64,000 nucleotides of DNA from Whalleya microplaca (taxonomy: Eukaryota; Ascomycota; Sordariomycetes; Xylariales; Xylariaceae), in NCBI GenBank assembly GCA_022497155.1, contig MU385713.1, positions 310,001 to 374,000 of the forward strand, in the 5' to 3' direction. How positions within the stretch are numbered: the stretch's first letter is position 1; every line of letters begins with the position of its first letter. The notes below the pieces were generated by a model. It ran no database searches and was not told the origin of the DNA. It saw nothing but the letters and a program-made list of their open reading frames with translations. The position numbers and the translations under genes are program-made. Of the stretch, positions 22,773 to 34,902 are shown in pieces.

Positions 22773-24397
22773 ATATGCGGATTCAAGTCAGCCGCCTCCG
22801 AAGTAACGTTAGTTCTCGCTGTGGAGTATTGTAGTTGGTAGGTCCTTGTAGACGGGTGTTTGGATATCCGTATTCGAAGATGGAGATAGATCATGTTAAA
22901 CTCGGTGTTTAATAAGGCGTCCGCTCCTTTGTTACTTACTCATGCAAACATCTGTATACTGCATGTAAACCACCTTATAAATCTATATATCTATATACAT
23001 AGTAGCTATCCCCTTTCTACGGAATCGATTCATACCGGTGTTTGATGGAGACACTTATTAGTAGCTAGACCGAGCGACGTCATGAGCGCGGTCCGATTGC
23101 CTGGTGTCCGTTTCCGCGCTCGTCTCCCCTAGTCTATACAACGTTGCGCTTAGCTCCAGCTTTCGCGAGGCTTGAGTACTTAAGTAGGTATCCGTATTTG
23201 CGGGATACGTGCCTATCATCACTGGAATGTGGAGGCGCCAACATCGCCAACTGCCCTCCCGTGCTCGGGTACGTGGCTGGGTCCTGATGCTGCTGCGGCG
23301 GGCAGGCGGATGCTGTAGCGATTTGCGGTTGGGACATGATTCGTTAGTAAATACAACAAGTATAGGTTATATTCTGTTGGTTCTGCAAAGATGTTCGGAT
23401 CCTTTGAATAGACTGGCTGGTATTGGATATGGCGCCAGCCACCGGGCGTGCGTTGGCGGGTTGGGTACGACTTGTGAGACTCGATGGCCGTATACGTATC
23501 GTCAGTTGATACATGTATTATAGGGCTGAAAATTCTCCGATTTGTATGTACGATGCAGCTGAGGCGCAAGCTGCGCCTCGCTTTTCCGAAGACCAACCGT
23601 CTGGTTTACCTTTATTCTCCGACACGAAGTAGTGAAGCACAGGCGCTTATTCATCCGTCCAACCGTACCCCCCTTCGGTAACTCGGCCGATACACTTTTC
23701 ATGTGTAACTTATATCACGTACCAGACTACCACTACACGGCCCAGAACGAAGGGACCTGATTTTCCTACGTTACGTCGGTAGTGTGTGGTCCACGGATCT
23801 ACAGTGTATCGGATTATCGGTACGCGTGCTAAGCATTATAAATGGGTAATTGGGGACCCGATGGGAAAATCTGGGGAACGATCTGCACGACTGCACGATT
23901 CTAGCGCGGGCTGGACAACCGGCTGATGACACGAGAAACTTCGGCGGTGCGGTGGCGTGCCTGCGCGGGCTGAGCTTATGTGCACGCTATCGAACTCTAC
24001 ACCACGGCAGCACGGCAGCATGGGCAGCATTCACACATATATACATGGGTAGGTAGGATTTGTGTCAGTTCATCTGTGTATTGGGATGTCGGTGGTGATA
24101 GCAAGCCATCCGATCAACTGGGGAAAATGTCGCGAGATTCGCATCTGTAGTATGGGAAAATGAAAAAAGTGCCTCCCTCTCTGTCTTGTCCTTCGGGTCC
24201 CTGCATCTTCTCTCTTAAACCATCGGCAGTGCTGCTGTATAGGTATGTCAGTAAGCATGAACAGATACGGCGCTCTACATTCAGATACATGCGGGAGTGG
24301 CTTACCTGTCGCATATCTCTCCTCCAGGCCATCCATCTTCTCACTCAACATCCTCATCCTCGTAGCGTTGTCTTCCGCGGCCGCGGGGGCGTTGGTC

Positions 24398-24637
24398 CTA
24401 GTCCTGGCCCTCATATCGCAGGCGGGCGAAGGCGATGATGAGTTGGGCGAGAGTCAGGGAAAGGATCACGGCACATACTTTGGCGATGATCCAAATCGCA
24501 CGTCGGTACTCGCCCATCCGGATATATTCGTACGCGTCGACACGGAGGACCGTGATGTAGAACACCAGAGCGGTTGCGGCGGCCCACATCACCACCAGCT
24601 CCAGGATCGACAGCATCAGGGGCAACAGGAACGGCAT
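24398..24637 (-). CDS. Small two-TM membrane protein of unknown function
   Basis: An open frame of 79 residues with two clear membrane segments: residues 4-28 (LMLSILELVVMWAAATALVF) and about 48-71 (AIWIIAKVCAVILSLTLAQL), separated by a charged loop (RVDAYEYIRMGEYRR). The composition is strongly protein-like, and a C/T-rich leader with suitable ATG context stands upstream. I do not recognise a family. The frame stops at GQD, but a second frame, displaced by one base, opens at once (24414, MRARTRTNAPAAAED) and stays protein-like to a good splice donor (CAG|GTAAGC near 24304). The real product may therefore be longer, with a frame break or a misread base between the two parts. Confidence 0.6.
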   Translation of the reverse strand: MPFLLPLMLSILELVVMWAAATALVFYITVLRVDAYEYIRMGEYRRAIWIIAKVCAVILSLTLAQLIIAFARLRYEGQD

Positions 24638-27076
24638 TGTTGCTTGCTTAGTCTTTCCTTCTCTCGGGTATGCTGTAGATGTGTAGAGATGGCGATGCGG
24701 ATTAGGTTGTAAGTTGTTTGGGCTCAGAGATGACTATAGTCGAGAGCTTTGGGGGAGATTTGGTAGAAGGAATTGAGAAACCTATAGGTAAGGTGTGCTT
24801 GTTTTTATGATTAAGCGGAGGATGCGTACTTTGGTACATGGTTATTTCCAGTCGAGCCTCAAATATGTGTCAGTTCCTACTCTGTGCGGATCCCCTCTAT
24901 CGTACTACGGGGTAATAGCTTTGGCATTCTGTCCTGACCACTCAGACGCCCTGGCAAGCACAAAGGCATGAACAGGGCAGGTGCAAGAACTCGTATGTTG
25001 GTTGGACGCAGTAAAGAACCAACCTCGTCGACAGACGTCCAGGGCACCGGGCAGTTCTCCTGGAGACAAACATCAGAACAAACGTTCCCACAGACTACCT
25101 ACTGTCAGATCGTGAAGAGGCTCTACAGGGGATGACTCGAGGTCAGGAAGAAAGAGCTGAGCTATGAACGATCCGCAATGAATCTCAGCAGTTGATTCTC
25201 CATTGTCTATCCAAGCGTCGAGCAGAGCTTATTTTGGACATGGCATTCAATCTGTTGAAACCCTTAGAAGACATATGTACTCTGCCAACAGCCGCAGCTA
25301 GGTCTTCAGTCGAACGGTCTATGGCTCACAGCCGTGATATAACCCTTATCCAGATGCCTGGTTACTCGACCACCTACAATTGCGGTATATACTCTATGAA
25401 CGGGATAGCTTGTATGATCATGGAATATGGTTCAACCATTAATAAATACAAGCGAACTCGAGGAAGCCGTGAAGGTGAAATCGGACCACTTCGAGTAATT
25501 TAGAATGGAGAGCCTCTGTTCGCGAGTGGGCATAAGTAACGAGGTATGTCACACGTCTCGCAGCAGAGGAGAAACAGAGAAGAATAGCAGATTTCAATAT
25601 ACGATAGTTCGCCTTCGTTGAATTTGTTTCATGGTTACACACATAATCATGATATCAAGATGTTAGAGAACAGGAAATTAGGCAACTCACGTGCTATGTG
25701 GTATAGCACATCCTCAAAGGGCTTTAGCTACACTTAGAGTAAGACTTGATCATCATCAATAGTATTGGTCCTAGCCTTTGACACGCAGATGTATGAAAGC
25801 GAAGCGCTAAAAGAAACGCCAGCTATACGTAGCACACGCAATATTGAACAATTTACAACGCTATGACAGGAAGGAAATACATACTATACCGTCGGTTGAC
25901 CCATATTTCCGGCTAGTCTAACTGTTCCTGTTTACTCTCATTCAAAGTCATTTCCGGCATATATGCTCAAGAATATTCTTACGTATCGCATCTCCGGGAG
26001 ACTGAATATGGTATAGCGATGGCGCTAGTGTAATTACGGCTCTTGATGCTACCCGTCGAGGTTTATAAAATTGGATTCAATGCTACTACATTCCTTCATA
26101 CCTTCGCTACCGCGTCCTCGATATAGACAACTTCTTTGATACTTATGTGTGTAGCTTACTAAGGCAAGTTCTTGATAGGATATTTCAGTATGTAGGTTAC
26201 TATATTTGTATATAGTATCAATCTTACAAATCAACATTGTGTCAATTAAAACCTTGCACAAATGTGATAATGATAGATGTGACTTGTATCGTGCAACTCA
26301 AATAGATGAATCGAACTTCGTATCACTCTTATATTTCTTACGTATATTTGGAGCAGGATAAGCAGTATTTGATATTATCTACGATGGATGTGCTGCCATG
26401 CAAGAACAGCATCCTGTCATGTAGTATATCGTTCTCCATATTTCTAACCACATTAGCGTCTTTGCCGTTTACTCGTGATGGGGGCTGTATCTACTACGGT
26501 ATACATGCTCATACATCTAAAGAAATTAATATAGCTATTGTATGAGTTGTTCTAGCTGGTTTGTATTATAGTGGCTAGAAAAATGTGTATACACAAGACA
26601 TGTAGTACAAGAGAGTCTGAATACTACGGATATGACTAGATCTAAGAACACTTATACCCACATATTACCATTCAGCGTACCATAGAGCTCTATATGAATG
26701 GCCTAGGATATTACCCACTATACGAAGGTAAAGATCATTCTGAGACCAGTGGGTTACTGTTGTACTAATGTGCAATGAAGTCATCTCGTCGTTTCATGCT
26801 GAAACTCTAATCGAATAATCACCCATAACGACACACATCGAACACAGATTTAGCTAATGTTCCAAGCAACAAGATAAAAGGATGAAAATGCTTGGATTGG
26901 AATACTCTATTGAGTAGACGGCTCTTTAGAGTCGGGTATCTAAACGACAGAAATTTCTATCGAGGAAAGGACACACCCCCATCTTTTTTTTCTTCTCTTT
27001 TATCTCTAGAAATGTAATATCCAAAGATGAACATCAGCATAAAGATCATGTTTGGTCCACACACCACAATCCACAT
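24638..27076. other. Intergenic region between the small membrane protein and the sugar transporter
   Basis: About 2.4 kb. A single suggestive open frame at 25192-25503 is described separately. From about 25,550 onwards the sequence is AT-rich with no supported coding region. The right end contains the 3' flank of the transporter gene. Confidence 0.45.
25192..25503 (+). pseudogene. Possible remnant of a Ulp1/C48-like cysteine peptidase
   Basis: An open frame of about 103 codons contains SRDITLIQMPGYSTTYNCGI, followed by YSMNGIACMIM. The spacing and the NCG(I/V)Y core resemble the C-terminal active-site cysteine motif of Ulp1-type peptidases (usually Q....DCGVY). The catalytic His and Asp regions are not recognisable upstream, the usual glutamine is missing, and no proper start or splice structure is visible. 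In fungi such fragments are often found within decayed mobile elements. This is a weak motif resemblance only. Confidence 0.22.
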
Positions 27077-28844
27077 CTAATCCTGCAGGAACACGCCACC
27101 AGCGTTAGCCTTCTCCGCATCCGTGCCGCTGACAGAGCCGGACCGATTCTCGAGGTGCTCGGTGGTGCGCGGCAGGCGAGCCTTGTGCTCGTCGGTCTCG
27201 TCGTAGGCGATGAGCAGCTCGCCATTCTTGCCGTAGCGGCGGGGCTCCTCGCGGGCGACGCGGACGACGTCGAAGCAGCCCTTGGCGCCGGAGACCTTGT
27301 GGAAGATGGTGTCCATCTCCTCGAGCGAGCGGTAGGCGGTCTCGGGGAAGAAGAAGTAGACGCAGGGGACCATAAACGCGTTGATGACCGCGAAGATGAT
27401 GTACGTCTGGTAGTCGATGCTGTTGAACGCGATCGGCGTGATCATGACCACCAGGAAGTTGAAGATCCAGTTCGAAGACGTCGAGAGCGCGTTCGCCGGC
27501 GCCCGGATCCGCAGGGATGTGATCTCGGCTGGGTACAGCCACGTCATGCCCAGCCACCCAATCGCGAAGAACGTGTTGAACACGAACAGGAACACGATCG
27601 CGGCTACCTGCGCTTGCGAGTTGTCCTTCTGCGAGTTCGTGCCCGCTAGGATCGCCATCGTCGCGGCTTGGCCTGCTGCGCCGAAGAGCATGAGCTTGCG
27701 GCGGCCGACGCGCTCAACGAGGAAGACGGCTGGCCACGAGGCGATGAAGTATTCCGTGCCGTTGATCGCAGCCAGGAGGCGGGCCATGAAGTCGCTCATG
27801 CCGAGACCACCGTAGATCACGGGAGCGTAGTAGGTGATGAGATTGATACCGGAGATCTGCTGGAACATCTGGTTGACAACGGCGAGCGAAGTTCGGTGGA
27901 AGTTCCTACCTCGAAAGTCAGTTATTTTTCGCCGTACTACTTTTTACCTTGGTGCCACGAGACTGTACGTACCGTTCCTTATCCATGGTAAATAGGTCGG
28001 CAAAGCTACCCTTGGACATCTCGAGGACGGTGTCTTTGATGGCGATAAACTCGTTGGCGACTTCTCTAGAGTCTATCGGTACGTCTAGCAACGCACTGAG
28101 TACCTCACGAGCCTCATCTTCACGGTCCTTCAAAATCAACCACCGCGGCGACTCTGGCAAATTCCAGATGAAACATAGAATGAAAAGACAGAATAAGATC
28201 TGGAAGGCGAGAGGGAACCGCCAGGCGACACTGCTGTCGATGAAACTGAAGCCCAGATCGATCCAGTAACTGATCATGATACCGCAGGTAATCAAGGCCC
28301 CTTCGATCATGACCAGTTTACCTCGCTTGTGAGCACGCGACGTTTCTGACTGCCAAGTTGGTACCGTTGACGTGTTTCCTCCGTTTCCAAGGCCGGTGAT
28401 GATACGGCCGACGATAAGATGTGGAAGAGTCGTGGCGCTTGTTTGCAGTATAGCGCCAATTATCATGATAGTAGTGCCAAGTATGATCATTTTCTTGCGA
28501 CCGAGCGGGTTGGAGATGAAGATCGTGATTACGGCGCCGAGAAAACAGCCTAGATTGTAGGCCGCAACAGAGATTCCCTGTGTCGACGAGCGCGTGCTCT
28601 TTTCGATAACGTCGAATTCTATGGCAGGGTCCTTTGGGTTGATGTCTGGGAAAGCTTCAAGAAACTGCGACATCGTGAGAATGCCACCCATCACACCCTG
28701 GTCTACAGCTTGTTAGTTTATCTTTTCAAGCATCAGCATGCTGGAGATGGAGTTACCATATCCGAACAGCAGGAAATCGCATCCTGCGATAATGCCGACG
28801 GCATAGTTGAGCCAGTTGCCTCGAAGGCCGAAGAATTTCCCCAT
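27077..28844 (-). CDS. MFS sugar transporter (sugar porter family)
   Basis: Three exons (28844-28757, 28702-27973, 27905-27077) encode 548 residues. Introns are 54 nt (GTAACT, branch ACTAAC, CTGTAG) and 67 nt (GTACGT, branch CTGAC, GGTAG). The spliced frame gives the sugar-porter hallmarks in order: FLLFGYDQGVMGG in TM1, NPLGRKKM in the TM2-3 loop, GRIITGLGNGG, PESPRWLI before the central loop, FHRTSLAVVNQMFQQISGIN at TM7, VERVGRRKL, and PETAYRSLEEMD after TM12. The cytoplasmic C-tail is about 80 residues and charged. The protein is expected to move a hexose or related polyol by facilitated diffusion or proton symport at the plasma membrane; the substrate cannot be read from sequence. The start MGKFFGLRGNW directly before TM1 is typical. 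Confidence 0.95.
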
Positions 28845-30534
28845 GGCGAACAAAACAAAATCGTCTTGGCTTTTCTGGAGTATGTTAATCTTGAAAGCAC
28901 TCAGCTATAAGACTCTATAGTGAGACTGTTTACCCACAGACTGATAAGTTTGGGCAGACGTTAGTTTCGAACTAGATCGGCGGGTCAAGAGTATTTATAT
29001 TCTCCCCCAGATGTATCGAGTATTGGGGTTGAGTAAGGATTGGGGAAGGTAGCAATCTTTGCCACAGGCGTGCGCTCCACACGATCGTGGAGTAGTTTTC
29101 GTGATCGCTTGGGGGTGCTGGATGGGGGAGGCAATTGTTTACGTCCACCGCAAGTGGAGCAGCGCTTTCTGATGAGGCCACTACAGGTGCTAGAGAGACA
29201 GCAATATATATACTATCTATGCATCACTGTGTGGTTGCTTTATCCCCACAATCGGATGCTGAAATGCGGCGTAAGCAAGGGGGACCGACCGCGAAAAGGG
29301 CAACGCGATGCTGACTAGGTCTGCTAGGGTCTTTGTACGTCGGTAACTATAGCTGTAGTGACCGGCCCGCGCAAGGCTAGAGAGATCTAGGGATCATTCA
29401 GGAACCTCGAGGCTTTTATACATGTTCCAAGTTTTGCGGTAGGCTAATACTCGCCAAGTGACTAATAGCGAGATGACTGAATTGACTCACAGTCTGTGCG
29501 ATAAGACCTACATAAAGAAAACAGGGCAAACACCAATCACTTCGTAGGTTAGACATGCAAGTCACATCGCATAAGACTGGTGGTAGCCTACAATCGCGAA
29601 CTTCATTCAAGCCATGCATCTGCCATGTTACCCCATCATCCTCCCCCATTTACCCCCCGATTCCCCCCAGGAAATAATAGAACCCCAGTCTCCACCAAGA
29701 GACCAACTTGGGATGGCGTGACATCCTAGCCTCGCAGGAAGCTTGACACATGGATTCATCGCAAGGAACGGAAAAGGATCGACTTTCGGTAGCTAGTCGA
29801 GGCTCGGATTACCGTATCTGGTAACCCGCCGTCGAGGCTGACCTGATAAGATCCGCAGCTATATTGCCTCGGGAGACCCTGATTTCTAAGGACCGGCGGC
29901 CGGCGCGAACTTGACGTCAGCGTCAGGCTTTTCGAGACGAACGACGCCCGCGTCTGAGGTCGAAAGTTCTTGCGTCGATGGGAAAACCCTTCTAGAACCA
30001 AAGCCGCTTGGCTGTCAGAGGATGACGTCGGTTTTGCGGGGTGACGTCCCGTTCGAGCCGGTCTTATATCGGCGTCTCCACTTCTAGTCGCCTTCTTAAG
30101 AAGCTTTCCCCTGAAAGGACATTCCGGCGGCGCAGCGGCGTTGTCTTAAGTTGAAGGGCTACCAGGTTAGGGAAGACATATTTCCGACTATCCAAGTTCA
30201 CAATGACAAAGACAGCAAGGTAGTCGAGGATGGAGTCGAGCCACGTAAGGCGACTTTTTACTGATCCAAGGGATGGTAGAACAAACGCGGCCAGCACCGG
30301 GATGGGTATAGGAACAAGACCGAGGTGTTCGGCGTTCCGAGCAACGGAGCGACGACAATCATCACAAGGGGGAACGGATCAGGGATAGTACTGGGCTTCA
30401 ACCTCTGTCTTGATCTTCTCCTTTGTTCACAAAAAAGGCACTCTATGAATATATAGCATATCATATCGCCACCGTCACCTCGTAGTCTCGTTTCTGTCAT
30501 TCATCTACAATACCTTTTTGTCTATTGGCCGGGC
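28845..30534. other. Intergenic region upstream of the sugar transporter
   Basis: About 1.7 kb between the transporter start (-) and the stop of the auxilin-like gene (-). It should contain the transporter promoter and the auxilin 3' UTR. Open frames of 66-92 codons are scattered on both strands without support. Confidence 0.5.
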
Positions 30535-33303
30535 TCACAGCCCGTTCTCCTGTTTAAATTTATCCCAACTCTCATTAAGGGTAGCGAAGACCGTCCCAGC
30601 AATAAGTCTAACCTCCGTGCTTGCGTCTTGTGGGAGCTGAGAGTGTTGTCAGTAACGAACGTAGATATATAAATGGCTTTTTAGAAGACAACTTACCTTA
30701 TCAGGATGACACTTGGCAATGGCTTTCATGTAGTGTATCTTGACTTTGTTCGCCATCACCAACTCGTGCAAGCCAACTTTTTTCCATCCGCTGTTCTCCC
30801 ACAAGACCTGATCCATACTACCAATGAGAGCGCGAAGGTTGTCCCTCTTGCCATCTCGCCAGGCAGCGATTTTCGCGTCGACCCTCTCACTAATAGCAAA
30901 CTTCTCCTCGTCTGCCGCCTCGGCCGCTTTGTTTGCCTGTCGTAGGCGTTGTACGGCCTCGGAGCTCTTCTGCGGCGCAAGGTCCGCCGCAGCTGAGGGC
31001 TTCGGTCTGGGCTTAGCCGCCTGGGGCGGCCTGGGTGTAGGTTTCGGCTTAGGCGCGAGGGCTTTCTGGCACCGTTGGCGGCCGCCGATGGCGGTCACGC
31101 CACCGACACCAGCCTCGACACACTGCTGCCAGACGTTGCCGGCCTCAGCCCACTTTTCCATTTGTTCAAGCGCCTCGGCTTTTCGGCTGAGCGCCTTGCC
31201 GTATAGATCCTTCATGTCACGGCTTTCTCCATCCGGCAATGCGACTTTCTCGCCATCACCGTGCGAAGGCCCGATTATACCAATGGCCGCATCAGCGTCG
31301 CTGACAGCCTGCTTGGGGCTGCCAGTCTTCAAAGCAGTGAGGGCACGATTGGTAAGAAGAACGATGCAAATAGGGTGTGTTTGCGGTATACCTGCCAAAG
31401 AATTTGAGTAGCTCGTATGCGCCGCGTCGTAATCTCCGCGTTTGAAGTGCGTAGTCCCATCGAGGCGATGCCGTGTAGAAGCTTGTAGAACTGAGTCCGT
31501 GACGGCGGGTACCTTCCGGGTGGGAGGTGGCGGCCGGGTTGCTATCGGCCGCGACGCCGGTTTCGCGGGAGGTTTGGCTGTAGAAGGTGACGGCTGAGCG
31601 GAACGTTGAGGCCTAGACTGAGAAGGAGGCGGAGCCGATGAATTGAAAAGCAGGTCTGCTTCCGGTTCAGGTTCTGGCGGTGGCTGAGGCGTGGCCTTTT
31701 TCCTTCGTGCCGGGCTTACATATGCTTGCGCGCTTTGCTCTTCGATGGCTTGTTTGTTGAGCCGCGCTCGGGGATCACGCGAGTCCGACTGTGCTGCCTG
31801 TTGCCATTTCGGTACCCCTGGAGACTGAGTCGACGGCCTTGTAGGCAGAGCTGGCGACTGATCTCGAGATGCATCACGCCGGGTTTGGCTAGACCGAGAT
31901 GAATTCCTTTCGGGTTGTACACCAGCCTCTAGCATCAATGCTTCATCAGTCGCGGTCTGCACTGCTTGTCTTCCAGAATGCGTCCTATCCTGCTGGGCAG
32001 AGCGCATCCATTTGGGCTGACTTGGATCACCGCCTTCCTGTTGGAAATCAGCCACCGCTTTTTGGACCTGCTTCTGTCCAGTCTTCCAGAGAGAATTGGC
32101 CGTTTTGAAGAAGCTTGAGCCCATAGCTGCAGCCTTCTTTGAAAAGTCATCGTCAGTAGCAGGCGATCCGCTGTCCCCACGTGAAGGAACATCACGAGGG
32201 TGGCCTTCCTTCATCCATGCGGGACTGCCACGGTTCCTGGAACGTTCGTCATCCCTCCTGGTTCGCTCAGGGGGATTGTCCCTCGTAGGTTGTTTGCCAC
32301 GAGCTTGTCTGTGCGCATCATCTAAAAGCCAACCAACCGCCGCTTGAACATTTACGCCTGCACCGCTCTCTGTTAAACCGCGTCTTGCATTTTCAGCTGT
32401 GAAACCCATATCAACCAACTCCGCTACCGCTTTGTCGAACGGGTCTGAACCACCTCGTCTTGCAGGTATTTCAGGCTCAGAGTCAGAATCAGATTCTTCT
32501 TCAATGGGTTTGCCAGGTTTTGCTGTTGGTTGAGAAGCTTGGACTTTGCGCCGAACCTCTTCGACTGGCTTACCAAGGTCCCCAAGAAAATCATCATCGT
32601 CATCCGCCTGAGGCGTTGGCTGCGGCTGCGGCTGAGACTTCATCTGGTTCAGCCCAAAGGGATCGTCGTCATCACCAAAATCTCCACCACTCGAAGCAGC
32701 AGGCTTGCTCCACGCGCTCGCATTGCTAAGATCGAGTCGGGCTGCACTTGCTGGGGTACTCTTCCCGGAGACAGGTTGTGGTGGAGGGGGGTAGTGACTG
32801 GCATTATCGACTTTGGTGTCTTTATTGAAAGCTGCGAAAAGGTCGTCGTCGTCATTGTTGATTCCATTTGGAGACCCTACTTTACTACCGATCGATGGAA
32901 CAGCTGGTGAAATAGTCCTCGACGCAGTTCCAGAACCCTGCCCGATGTTGTCCCAGAACTGGCCACCTCCATATTGCGACTGGAGCTTCTGTTTTTCTTC
33001 CTCCTCTTTCTGGCGCTTTTGAGCCTGCAACTGCTCCTGTCGTTCTCGAAGGCTCAGATTGGCATTGTTCTTGCCGCCCCCAAAGTGCACTAGGTTGCTG
33101 AAACTATCGGTGGCAGGCTTGGAGGTGTTCGGCTTTGTGGCCGTGAAACCGGAGCCTTGGGTCGAGACCGGCGTAGATCGGCCGGAAGTCTGAGGGGACG
33201 GGGTCGGGCGCAGGGTGGGATAGGCCACGGGCTTCATAGGAGGAGGCTTGGTGCCTTTCTCGTTGTTGGTCGAAGACCATTCGAGACCGGAGAGATCATC
33301 CAT
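30535..33303 (-). CDS. Auxilin-like J-domain protein (Swa2-type clathrin uncoating factor)
   Basis: Two exons (33303-30697 and 30636-30535) encode 902 residues. The 60-nt intron has donor GTAAGT, branch TACTGAC and acceptor CTCAG; it is phase 0 and falls exactly after the HPDK of the J domain, continuing LPQDASTEVR. Domain order: a disordered N-terminus with charged helices (about 90-110), a UBA domain near 285-335 (AVAELVDMGFTAENARRGL), a long disordered region, TPR repeats near 605-690 (HFKRGDYDAAHTSYSNSL), and a C-terminal J domain with HPD at 866-868. This is the layout of yeast Swa2/auxilin, which recruits Hsp70 to strip clathrin from vesicles. DPF and FWDN-like short motifs in the N-terminal half may bind clathrin or adaptors. 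The end of the J domain (NESWDKFKQENGL) is complete. Confidence 0.93.
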
Positions 33304-34874
33304 CGCTTCTGCACAAAAGACTGTAAGGTTTCCTCATATCAAGCATGTTGCATGGTTGCGTCTGGCTCATATGCCGTGATGTTAAAACGTTTCATTAGAA
33401 CAGGTTGCTTGGGCTGTCGCATTCAGTCAGTCGACATCCAATGACTATCCACTGTGGCTGGGCCACATAATGCTAGCCACATGTGTGGCTTGGGATTAGA
33501 TAAGCAAGGCTTGTCTTTGTCTCTATGCAGGCTTCTGCTCGAATGCCTTTGAAAAGGTACCTATTTAGACATGTGTATACTGTACTCGTGTGTGCATCAA
33601 TTGACTTCTGTCCAATCTAACTAGGCAGTTTGCTCTGTGAGTTTTGCTAGAGCTCTATTGGCTCCTCAAGAAAGGAATCTGTTTCGTGATCCTTCACAAT
33701 TTTGCGTGTACACAGTACTCTGCCGCCCAGCCACTACCAACATGTAGTCCCATCTCATTAATCAGGAACAGTTGTGAATGGCCCCCTTCTCTACGGAACT
33801 GTTGAAACGATCATACTTACAACATTGTATGTACGGATTACAAGAGGCATTATTTATTGATTACAGTAAGTACATAGTAGCGGCTAAAGCATAATTACAT
33901 TACTTGGCTATGTTCTCTTTTATAAATTACGCAGTATTTATGAATTTCACCAAATTACCGGAATCTTGAAATTCTCATGAGATCGGCAGTGCATTATCAT
34001 TATGAGCGGCTATCCATACTCCCTTTTGGGGTAGGTGAAGATCGATGATCATGCAGGAACAGTCTGAAGACGACGAGAATTCTTCTAGATCACAAATGCC
34101 GACGAAAGCTAGAAGGCTGTCGTCAATCAGGTGTCAGGTTGGTATTTCTTCCATACCCTTTCGCTGATGAGTCGTATGTCAAGCGGCTGATTCATGGTAG
34201 AATCTGAAGAGGCTGAGTGGCATGCCCATGGATATTAGTTGAAAGCCATGAATGCTCTACTCAAAGTAAGCGGATTTGAATATTTACGACCATAAGACAC
34301 ACAAAGTAAAATGACAACTGCTGTGGTGTTTTGTCTTGGACTTTTTAGGCTGGTGGTGTCTTTGCCTACTTTAACCATTAGGCGCTCCACTATGGCACTA
34401 TCAAACTACCGCTGCAGCTGTCAAATTATGATAGCCTCCCCCAATCTCTATGGTCGGCTTGGTGGATTGGCGTCTAGTACAATTTCGGTATTCTGTCCGC
34501 TGTCGTCTTTCTAGGGCTTAAATGCATGTACTAGTAATCACTCAGTGTTTTGGTCCTAGGTAGTTTGTCGGGCGGTGCCGGCGGCTGGCGGATGTATCGT
34601 CAGTGGAGACGGTACAGGTCGGATTTGTGTGCCATGTACTCCCGACTCTTGGGAGGACAATCACCGCAACACAATTCGAGACTAGAGAACATGAATGGTT
34701 AATTGTGGCGTAAAGCCCAACGCTTCAGGTAAGGCATCATTTGGACTGGCTCCATTTGGTAGTACACACGTATTGGTACAACATGAATCACATTCGTACA
34801 TGTATCCTAATCGCAGTGCCAGCTGTGTGAGACTATATGGCGATGATATGCAGCATGAAAAATATGTATTCGGC

Positions 34875-34902
34875 GACAGACCGCAGACCGCAGACCGCAG
34901 AC
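34875..34902. repeat. Short CCGCAGA tandem repeat
   Basis: Three to four tandem copies of a seven-base unit, ccgcaga, lie in intergenic DNA. Confidence 0.8.

Larger units (their letters stand above)
21627..24397. other. Intergenic region with simple repeats, no supported gene
   Basis: About 2.8 kb. It begins with the promoter of the NIS1-like gene. Open frames up to 125 codons (23219-23596, -) carry no signal, domain or splice support. Simple-sequence tracts lie at 22290-22340 and 22738-22772. The right end (24070-24397) may contain further exons of the neighbouring small membrane protein gene, described separately. Confidence 0.45.

Noticed and set aside
30030..30060. GTTCGAGCC word resembling a tRNA T-loop
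   Set aside because: No pairing acceptor, D or anticodon arms around it.
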